Of a DNA stretch of 64,000 nt, positions 57,331 through 64,000 are shown piece by piece. The stretch is from Streptomyces sp. CA-210063. Lineage in GTDB: Bacteria > Actinomycetota > Actinomycetes > Streptomycetales > Streptomycetaceae. The notes under the pieces were generated by a model. The model ran no database searches. It was given only the letters and a program-made list of their open reading frames with translations, and was not told the origin of the DNA. Positions within the stretch are counted from its first letter, which is position 1; each line of letters opens with the position of its first letter. Location of the stretch: the NCBI RefSeq assembly GCF_024612015.1, contig NZ_CP102512.1, positions 6,882,001 to 6,946,000 on the forward strand, in the 5' to 3' direction. A program made the position numbers and the translations under genes.

Positions 57331-58722
57331 TCACCGCACCGCCCGCAGATGCGCCGTCAGCTCCTGCAACCGCCCCCACGCCTCCGCGTCCTCCGCTTCT
57401 CCGAGGGGGAAGTACAGCGCCGGGCGGGACGTCGCCCCCAGCGACACGGGGCGTACCTCCACCGGCGGGCGGCGCGCGTGCTCGACGCCGATGGCGTGCA
57501 CGTCCTCCGGGCCGAGCGTGAAGGCGTACGGGATCGGCGGGCCCTCGAGCCGGGGCGCGGCCGTCAGGTCGGTGCGGGCCCGGCGGACGGAGACGAGCAT
57601 CGTCTTCAGGGAGTGGCCCGAGAGCAGGGCCTCGGCCAACGGCTGGACGCGGTCCAGCGGCAGCTCCTCGCCGTCCGCGTACCCGACCGTCAGGACCACG
57701 TCCTCCTCCACGCCCTTCGTCGTCCGCGTCACCCGGACCGTCGCCATGGCCGGCCGGTCCGGGGTGCCGACCACGACCAGGTGCGACGGCTCGGGCGCCC
57801 GCTCACGGGCCAGGTCGGTCAACTGCCGTGGCGACCAAGGCAGGTTGACCGGCTCGGCCGTGCCCCAGCCCGCCGGTGCGGTCCCCGTCAGCGCCTCCCA
57901 GGCGGCCTCCAGCGCGCCGCCCAGCAGCAGCCGGTCGTCCGCCTTGTGCACGGTACGGAGGGCGACGATCAGCTGGCGGCCAGGTGCCTCGTCCGCCGGG
58001 CGCGTGAAGGCCGCAGCCACCGTCGCCGTCCCGTCCTCCGCCAACGCGGGCGAGAACGCCCCGTCCTGCCAGCGCAGCACCGCCCCCGACAGCCCGTCGT
58101 AGTAGCCGCACTCCGGGTCCTGCACGACCCAGCGGTTGGGGACGCGCGCGAGGGTCGTACGGGCCGCGGTGGTCAGGCGTACGCCGGGCGGCGTGACGAT
58201 CTGGAGGGACCGCCGGGACGCCACGGTCGTGCGCATGATCTCCGCGAGCCAGCTGGTCAGGGCGACCACCGGCCGGTCGATGAGGACGACGGCGGCGTGG
58301 TCCGTCACCACGTCCACGGCGGGCTGCCCCGACCCCGCCGACGGTACGGCGGACACATCGACGACCTTCGTGCTCGCCGCCTCGGGAGGCCAGGTGGAGC
58401 CGCCCAGCAGCGCGTTGAGCCGCCCGCACACCACCCCCGCCAGCTTCTCCGCCTCCGGTACTGCCGTGGACGCCCGTGCCTCCGTCCACCAGAACGGCGC
58501 CTCCACGCTCTGCCCGAGCAGCCGCTCCGCCTCACCCGGCACCTGCACCAGGACCGGCGACTCCACGGACACCAGCGGGCGCCCACCGGGACCGTGCAGC
58601 TGTACGACCGCTCCGTCGGCCGCCGCCGACAGGTCCAGGTCGGAGCCGCCGGCGTACAGACTCGCCATGAGGGCCCAGACGTTGGGCATCTTCGGGGTGA
58701 GGGCGATGACGTCCTTGGTCAC
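57331..58722 (-). CDS. DUF6177 protein of the type VII secretion locus
   Basis: A 463-residue soluble protein that I match to DUF6177, found next to EccC in Streptomyces type VII loci. Segments: VWALMASLYAGGSDLDLSAA, AVVLIDRPVVALTSWLAEIM, PNRWVVQDPECGYYDG and GGALEAAWEALTGTAPAGWG. GTG 58722 overlaps the EccC stop (GTGA), showing cotranslation. No catalytic motif is visible. Function: unknown; a chaperone or adaptor role in secretion is plausible from position. Confidence 0.75.
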   Translation of the reverse strand: MTKDVIALTPKMPNVWALMASLYAGGSDLDLSAAADGAVVQLHGPGGRPLVSVESPVLVQVPGEAERLLGQSVEAPFWWTEARASTAVPEAEKLAGVVCGRLNALLGGSTWPPEAASTKVVDVSAVPSAGSGQPAVDVVTDHAAVVLIDRPVVALTSWLAEIMRTTVASRRSLQIVTPPGVRLTTAARTTLARVPNRWVVQDPECGYYDGLSGAVLRWQDGAFSPALAEDGTATVAAAFTRPADEAPGRQLIVALRTVHKADDRLLLGGALEAAWEALTGTAPAGWGTAEPVNLPWSPRQLTDLARERAPEPSHLVVVGTPDRPAMATVRVTRTTKGVEEDVVLTVGYADGEELPLDRVQPLAEALLSGHSLKTMLVSVRRARTDLTAAPRLEGPPIPYAFTLGPEDVHAIGVEHARRPPVEVRPVSLGATSRPALYFPLGEAEDAEAWGRLQELTAHLRAVR

Positions 58723-61700
58723 GGGCGGTGGCCCTCCTCGCTGTCGAGTGCCGTCTGGATCAGCTGGTGGGTCCGGCCCCGGCGGACCAGCGTGCCCCGC
58801 CCCGTCGGCTGCGCCGAGGCGTACAGGCCGGGGAAGAGCTGGCCCTCGCTCCGCTCACCGGTCATGAGCAGCGCGGCCGTGCCGGTCTCGCGGAGGGTCT
58901 GGAGCAGCGGCTCGTACATCGCCCGGGAGGCGCCCGCCACCCGGCGCGTGATCACGAAGTGCAGCCCGATGTCCTGCGCGGACGAGACGTAGGGGAGGAA
59001 CGGCGACAGCGGCTGCTGGCCCGCGGTGGTGAGGATGTCGTAGTCGTCGACCAGGATCACGATCCGCGGGCCCTTGAACGCGGGCTCGTCGGTCATCGCG
59101 TCCGGGTCGGCCGTCTCCGGCATCCGCTTCTCCAGCTCGCTCGCGATACCCGTCGACAGCCCCGCCGCGAGCTTCGCGTTGTGCGCGTACCCGCCCCGGT
59201 ACGGCTCCGGGATCACGCCCCGCAGTCCGCGCCGGGGGTCGAAGACACCGAAGACCAGCTCCTCGTCCGAGTACCGCTCGACGAGCTGTGCCGCGACCAG
59301 CTTCAGCAGGTTCGTCTTGCCGCACTCGTTGTCGCCCAGGATCAGGAGGTGCTGGTCCGAGCCGAAGAGGTCCAGGAGGACGGGAGCAAGGGCGTCCTGG
59401 TCCACGCCGATCGGGACCCGGTTCGGCTCGGCGATCAGCGACGGCAGCTCGGCGGACGGCATGCGCGTCGGCAACACCCGTACGGGCGCGGCCAGTTCAC
59501 CGTGCCAGGTGGAGCGGATCGTACGGGCCGCGTCCTCCAGGGCGGGACCGAGATCACCTGTCGACGGCCGTCCGTCGAGGCGGGGGAGAGCAGCTTGTGC
59601 GAACAGCTTGCCGTCGGTCAGGACGCGCCCCGGTGTGTCGGGCGAGAGCGTCTCGGAGAGCTTGCGGTCCACGCTCGAATCGCTCGGGTCGTTGAGCCGC
59701 AGCTCCACCCGCGTCCCGAACATCGACTGCGTCGCGATCCGCACATCGTTCCAGCGCAGCATGGAGCCGACGACATGGATGCCGTAGCCGCCGCCGCGCT
59801 TGAGCAGATCCACGACCGTGTCGTCCAGCTCGGCGAACTCGTCGCGCAGCGCCCCGAATCCATCGATGAGGAGGACGATGTCCGTCGAGCCCAGCTCGCG
59901 CAGCCTGCCCTGCCCCCGCAGATGCCGCAGCTGGTCGACGGAGTCGATCCCGTGCTCGCGGAACAGCTCCTCCCGCTCGATCAGCATCGTCCGCACCTCG
60001 GCGACCGTCCGCGCGGCCCGCTCCCGGTCGGCCCGCCCCGCGATCCCGCCGACGTGCGGCAGTCCGGAGAGGGCCGAGAGTCCGCCACCGACCAAGTCCA
60101 ACCCGTAGATGGCCACTTCGGCGGGTGTGTGGGTCGTCGCGAGGGACAGCGCGAGCGTCCGCAGCAGTGTCGTCTTGCCGGACTGCGGGCCGCCGATCAC
60201 CGCCGCGTGACCGCCCGCGACCGTCAGATCGAGCACCCAGTGGCCCTGCCACTGCTTCGCCGGATCGTCGAGCACACCGAGCGGCACCCGCAACGGGCCC
60301 TGCCCACCGACCAGTTGAAGCCCCCGCTCGTCCACCTGCACCGGCCCGGCCGCCGCGTCGAGGGTGATCGCGTCCGGCAGCGGCGGCAGCCAGATCCGGC
60401 GCACCCGCCCTGCCGCGGAAGCGAGTTGGTCGACCATCACCGACATCACGGTCGGCCCGGTCTCCCGCTTGGTCGCCTTGGGCTCTTCGGCGACCGCCTT
60501 CGCGGGCCCGCTGTCGAGCGTGTTGTACGTCGGATACGGCCAGGCCAGCGGCGTGTCATCCTCCTGCGCGACCAGCGCCGGACCCCGGTACGCGCCCGAC
60601 ACGTAGCCCGCCTTGAACCGCTCGTACGTCGACGTGTCCACCTTCAGATAACCGAAGCCCGGCAGCGGCGGAAGGTGGAAGGCGTCGGTGGTGTCGAGGA
60701 CGGTCCGCGACTCGTCGGCGGAGAAGGTACGAAGCCCCAGCCGGTACGACAGGTAGGTGTCCAGGCCCTTGAGCTTGCCGCCCTCGATGCGCTGGCTGGA
60801 GAGCAGGAGATGGACGCCGATGGAGCGGCCGATGCGGCCGATGGACAGGAACAGGTCGATGAAGTCCGGCTTGGCGGTGAGGAGTTCGCCGAACTCGTCG
60901 ATGACGACGAAGAGGTGCGGGAGCGGTTCGAGGTCCGGGCGCCGGGTCGCGCGCAGGGCGGCGTAGTGCCCGATGTCGGCCACGTTCCCCGCGTCCTTCA
61001 GCACCTGCTGACGGCGCTTGACCTCGCCCGCGAGGCTGGAGTGCACGCGCTCGACGAGCCCGGCCTGGTTCTCCAGGTTGGTGATCACACCGGCCACGTG
61101 CGGGAGTTCGGTGAAGGGCGCGAAGGTCGCGCCGCCCTTGTAGTCGACCAGGACGAGCGCCAGATCCTCGGGGGAGTGGGTGGCGGCGAGCGCCAGCACG
61201 AGCGTGCGCAGCAGCTCGCTCTTGCCGGAACCGGTCGCGCCCACACACAGCCCGTGCGGGCCCATACCCAGCTCGGAGGACTCCTTCAGGTCGAGCAGCA
61301 CGGGTTCATGACGGTCCGTCAAGCCGATGGGCACCCGCAGGAATTCCCGCTCACCGCGCGGCGCCCAGAGCCGGGCCAGGTCCAGCACGGCCGGGTCGTC
61401 GATGCCGAGGAGGCCCGGGAAGTCGACGGGTCCGGTGACCGGGGTGCCCTCGGCGGCCGACTCGGCGGACAGCCGCAGCGGCGCGAGCAACCGGGCGAGG
61501 CCCTCGGCGCCGGCGGCGGTCACCTCGTCGGAGGTGCCCTGCGCGGTCATGACCGCCTGCGGATCGCGAAGATCCTCTACGACGACCTGGTCGCCCCGCA
61601 CGGTGATCCGCACCGACACCTGGTCGGGCTCGTGCACCTGCTCCGCCAGCAGATGCAGCACGGTGACACCCATGTCCGACAGACCGACCGCCGTGTCCGG

Positions 61701-62711
61701 ACGGGGCAGTTCGGCGGCCGTCTCCCCGTACTCGTCGCTCACGACGAGCATGCGGGACGCCAGCGCAAGTGCCTTGCGGTCGGCGAGCCCCCGGCGCACC
61801 TCCGCCGCGTACGAGGCACGCCGGCCCAGCTCGTGCCTGAAGTGCCGGGCCAGCTGCGGCAGGCTCGGCGCGATACGGCGGGCCGCCACCGGGCCGTCGT
61901 GCTCCTGCCCGTCCAGCACATGCGGCAGCCACTTCGCCCACTCCCAGTCCGCCAGCCGCTCACCGGGCACACCGAGCGCCACGGCCACGTCGTCCGGCGC
62001 GTGCGAGACGGCGACCTGGACGAGGAGCGCCCGGGCCACGCGCAGTACGCCCTCCCGGTCGCCGACCACGCTGACGTTGCCCGCGCGGTCCAACGGCACG
62101 GTGATCGGGCAGTCGTTGGCGACGGAGTAGCGGGCCAGCAGCGCCCGCGCCTCGTTCAGCATGAACGGGTCCGGCGGCGTCAGCACCCCGCCCTGGTTCT
62201 GCCCGATGGCCAGGTGCGCCACGGGCACGTCACCGGTGCCGACCCGCACTCGCAGGAAGTCCGGGTCCCGCCGCCGCCGCTCCCAGAGCCGGGCGGGGTC
62301 ACGCGCGAGGTCGTACAGCGCCTCCGGGGGCGGATCGAGCACCCGCGCCAGCTGCCGCCGCGCCCGCTCGTCGGTCCCGAACTCCTCGCGCAGCTCCTCC
62401 AGATACTCCAGATACCGCTCGCGCTGCGTACGCCGGGTGCGCTGGGCCTTGCCGCGCTGGGAGAGGAAGAGGGCGACCGCGCCGAGCAGCGCGAAGACCA
62501 GCACGATCGCGCCGAGCGCGGCGAACTGGCTGTTCCGGATCACGGTCATCATCACGACCGAGCCCATGACCCCCGCCATCGGCAGCAACGCCGTCGCCGC
62601 CGTCCCCGCCTTGCCCTCCGGGAGGTTCGGCGGCGGCTCGATCGTCCGGGCCCCGGCGGCCCCGAGCGGACGTGTGCTCCGCGCGGGCCGGTGGATCAGC
62701 TGCTGGGTCAC
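58719..62711 (-). CDS. eccC: Type VII secretion ATPase EccC (FtsK/SpoIIIE type)
   Basis: A 1330-residue fused EccCa/EccCb. N-terminal two helices (about 38-85), then three ATPase domains with Walker A VGATGSGKSEL (about 489), IGGPQSGKTTL (about 838) and LGDNECGKTNL (about 1125). Only the first has a canonical Walker B (LFVVIDEFGELL); the second (IVLLIDGFGALR) and third (IVILVDDYDILT) lack the catalytic Glu. This matches known EccC, where the distal ATPases are regulatory. GTG 62711 follows AAGGGGTCC. Family knowledge: EccC drives export of ESX substrates such as WXG100 proteins. It is coupled to DUF6177. Confidence 0.94.
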   Translation of the reverse strand: MTQQLIHRPARSTRPLGAAGARTIEPPPNLPEGKAGTAATALLPMAGVMGSVVMMTVIRNSQFAALGAIVLVFALLGAVALFLSQRGKAQRTRRTQRERYLEYLEELREEFGTDERARRQLARVLDPPPEALYDLARDPARLWERRRRDPDFLRVRVGTGDVPVAHLAIGQNQGGVLTPPDPFMLNEARALLARYSVANDCPITVPLDRAGNVSVVGDREGVLRVARALLVQVAVSHAPDDVAVALGVPGERLADWEWAKWLPHVLDGQEHDGPVAARRIAPSLPQLARHFRHELGRRASYAAEVRRGLADRKALALASRMLVVSDEYGETAAELPRPDTAVGLSDMGVTVLHLLAEQVHEPDQVSVRITVRGDQVVVEDLRDPQAVMTAQGTSDEVTAAGAEGLARLLAPLRLSAESAAEGTPVTGPVDFPGLLGIDDPAVLDLARLWAPRGEREFLRVPIGLTDRHEPVLLDLKESSELGMGPHGLCVGATGSGKSELLRTLVLALAATHSPEDLALVLVDYKGGATFAPFTELPHVAGVITNLENQAGLVERVHSSLAGEVKRRQQVLKDAGNVADIGHYAALRATRRPDLEPLPHLFVVIDEFGELLTAKPDFIDLFLSIGRIGRSIGVHLLLSSQRIEGGKLKGLDTYLSYRLGLRTFSADESRTVLDTTDAFHLPPLPGFGYLKVDTSTYERFKAGYVSGAYRGPALVAQEDDTPLAWPYPTYNTLDSGPAKAVAEEPKATKRETGPTVMSVMVDQLASAAGRVRRIWLPPLPDAITLDAAAGPVQVDERGLQLVGGQGPLRVPLGVLDDPAKQWQGHWVLDLTVAGGHAAVIGGPQSGKTTLLRTLALSLATTHTPAEVAIYGLDLVGGGLSALSGLPHVGGIAGRADRERAARTVAEVRTMLIEREELFREHGIDSVDQLRHLRGQGRLRELGSTDIVLLIDGFGALRDEFAELDDTVVDLLKRGGGYGIHVVGSMLRWNDVRIATQSMFGTRVELRLNDPSDSSVDRKLSETLSPDTPGRVLTDGKLFAQAALPRLDGRPSTGDLGPALEDAARTIRSTWHGELAAPVRVLPTRMPSAELPSLIAEPNRVPIGVDQDALAPVLLDLFGSDQHLLILGDNECGKTNLLKLVAAQLVERYSDEELVFGVFDPRRGLRGVIPEPYRGGYAHNAKLAAGLSTGIASELEKRMPETADPDAMTDEPAFKGPRIVILVDDYDILTTAGQQPLSPFLPYVSSAQDIGLHFVITRRVAGASRAMYEPLLQTLRETGTAALLMTGERSEGQLFPGLYASAQPTGRGTLVRRGRTHQLIQTALDSEEGHRP

Positions 62712-62748
62712 GGACGGACCCCTTCTCGGCTTCGAACTCGACGGGTGT

Positions 62749-64000
62749 TCATCGCATCCTCACCGCCCGCGTCATCGCCTCCGCCGCCAGCTTGATCGCC
62801 GCGTCACGGGTCTCCTGGCCCAGCAGGGCGGTGCGGATGGGGCCGCCCTGGGCGAGGTGGCGGTCGTAGGGGACGGGGACGACATGGACGCCGGACTCCT
62901 TGAGGTGGGCGACGGCCGTCTTGCGGTCCAGCGTGACGTCGGGGGAGTTGGCGGTCAGCGCGACGACCGTCGAGGCGAGCGCGGAGTGCGGCAACTGGCC
63001 GAGCCAGTCCAGGACCTGGCGGGTGCCGTTGACGCCCTCGGCGGTCATCGGCGCGACGACCACGCGCGCGTGGGCGGTGTCCATCGCCGTACGGGCCACC
63101 TCACCCGGCAGCGTCTCGCAGTCCACCACGGTCACCGCGAAGTAGCGCCGCAGCGCGAGGGTCACCGTGCGGTACGTACGGATGTCCAGCGGGGCGCCGA
63201 CCCGGCCCTGGCTCCCGGGCAGCAGCCAGCCGCCGTCCGACACCGGCACCAGGTAGCCGGTGACATCGGTGAGTTGCATCGCCGGGTTCAGGATCCGCGC
63301 GAGATCGCCCGCCGCCCAGCGCACCGAGTCGGCCCCCATCCGCACCGGCAGCGTGCCGAGCGCCGCGTCCGCCTCCATCGTGAGCACGGGGTCGTGCCGG
63401 TAGTGGTTGAACGTCCGCCCCAGCAGCGCGGCCATCGTCGACTTCCCGACCCCGCCCCGGATCGACGTCACGGCGATCACCCGCCCCGTCGTCACCGGCT
63501 GCTGCAACTCCCGCGCGATCCGCGTCTCCTCCGCCACGTCCTGCGAGGCGGACGCCGTGAGCTTCCGGATCGAACGCCCCGTACGCCGAGCCACCGAGTC
63601 ACCGTGCTGCGGCCGCCCGAGCGCATGCGCGAGCCGGGGGTCGATGGTGGGGACGGAGTCGGGGGTACGCATGGGGGACTGCGGCGAGCGCGAGCCGCGG
63701 GGGGCGGGGGCGGCCGGGGAGGTCCCGGGTGCCGGAGAAGTCTCGGGTGCCGGGCGGGGATCGCCGCCGGGCTGCCCGGGCGCCGGATCACCGGGCGCGC
63801 CCGGTGGCTGCGCTGCGGCCTGGGGGTGCCCTACGCGGGGGTCTGCGGTGGGTACGACCGGGGTGGGCATGACCGGCGGTGGTACGACGGGGTGCACCAG
63901 TGGGGGCATGGCAGGCGGCATGGCGGGCCGCACCGGCTGCTGCACGACGGTCACCGGCTGATGCGGCGCCGGCTGAACCGGCAGCGGCTGAACAGATGCC
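62749..64000 (-). CDS. MinD/ParA-like ATPase of the ESX locus (5' end outside window)
   Basis: The frame stays open to the window end, giving 417 residues in view; the N-terminus is missing. The visible part starts with a Pro/Gln/Val-rich region (QPLPVQPAPHQPVTVVQQPV, repeated PPVMPTPVVPT), then SVPTIDPRLAHAL and the ATPase domain VIAVTSIRGGVGKSTMAALL (deviant Walker A), VLTMEADAALGTLPVRMG, VTVVDCETLPGEVARTAMD and VVVAPMTAEGVNGTRQVLD. Family knowledge: proline-rich ParA-like proteins (EspI-type) sit next to EccC in ESX clusters and influence secretion. It lies 37 bp upstream of EccC on the same strand. Confidence 0.85.
   Translation of the reverse strand, partial: ASVQPLPVQPAPHQPVTVVQQPVRPAMPPAMPPLVHPVVPPPVMPTPVVPTADPRVGHPQAAAQPPGAPGDPAPGQPGGDPRPAPETSPAPGTSPAAPAPRGSRSPQSPMRTPDSVPTIDPRLAHALGRPQHGDSVARRTGRSIRKLTASASQDVAEETRIARELQQPVTTGRVIAVTSIRGGVGKSTMAALLGRTFNHYRHDPVLTMEADAALGTLPVRMGADSVRWAAGDLARILNPAMQLTDVTGYLVPVSDGGWLLPGSQGRVGAPLDIRTYRTVTLALRRYFAVTVVDCETLPGEVARTAMDTAHARVVVAPMTAEGVNGTRQVLDWLGQLPHSALASTVVALTANSPDVTLDRKTAVAHLKESGVHVVPVPYDRHLAQGGPIRTALLGQETRDAAIKLAAEAMTRAVRMR

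Noticed and set aside
58728..62795. A 1355-codon plus-strand open frame opposite EccC
   Set aside because: Antisense shadow of EccC; rich in Arg/Gly/Pro, no domain, no ribosome binding site.

Overview
The window is about 64 kb of very G+C-rich chromosome with Streptomyces-type gene content: WhiJ/DUF397 gene pairs, an LAXTG sortase substrate, a DUF6177-EccC type VII secretion pair, DUF993 and DUF2252 proteins, many small secreted proteins, GTG starts and a leucine TTA codon. I found about 55 protein-coding genes, no rRNA, tRNA or CRISPR array, and no transposase or integrase.

Layout. 1-5.8 kb: a tight plus-strand operon (transketolase C-half, ATP-grasp ligase, amidohydrolase, MFS exporter, SDR epimerase, ABM protein) that looks like an uncharacterised small-molecule pathway cut by the window edge. 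5.9-11.8 kb: a single-chain double ABC exporter, a small secreted protein and an S37 tripeptidyl peptidase. 11.8-16 kb: a membrane Ser/Thr kinase with a beta-propeller sensor, a lipoprotein and a GH3 pseudogene carrying two internal deletions. 16.4-19.7 kb: aroA, an S51 peptidase and a TTA-containing MHYT membrane sensor. 19.8-25.1 kb: a TIM-barrel isomerase, then a leftward iron/redox neighbourhood (heme-oxygenase-like diiron protein, methyltransferase with a His/Asp repeat tail, CDGSH Fe-S protein, FAD-Rieske oxidoreductase) and a CsbD stress protein. 25.3-30.4 kb: a secreted protein and a sugar-catabolic unit (LacI regulator divergent from Gfo/Idh/MocA dehydrogenase, DUF993 and isomerase genes). 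30.4-43.4 kb: membrane and stress functions (large ATP-dependent LuxR regulator, DHA2 exporter, DUF2252, K+ channel, several unknown membrane proteins, diacylglycerol-kinase-like enzyme). 43.3-51.5 kb: an accessory region with a lectin, an AraC regulator, remnants of a WhiJ/DUF397 pair and of a toxin gene, an LAXTG surface protein, an intact WhiJ/DUF397/ATPase locus and an RHH-PIN toxin-antitoxin pair. 51.5-57.1 kb: a ferric-type ABC importer and a PQQ-propeller lipoprotein. 57.3-64 kb: part of a type VII secretion locus (DUF6177, EccC, MinD/ParA-like ATPase running off the edge).

Structural themes. Short direct tandem repeats lie at or just past the stop codons of several genes. A G+C-rich inverted repeat (core GCGCAGTTCCCCGCGCCCCT) occurs in three intergenic regions. 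Pieces of the 49-51 kb gene set recur in decayed form at 43.3 and 45.2-45.4 kb.
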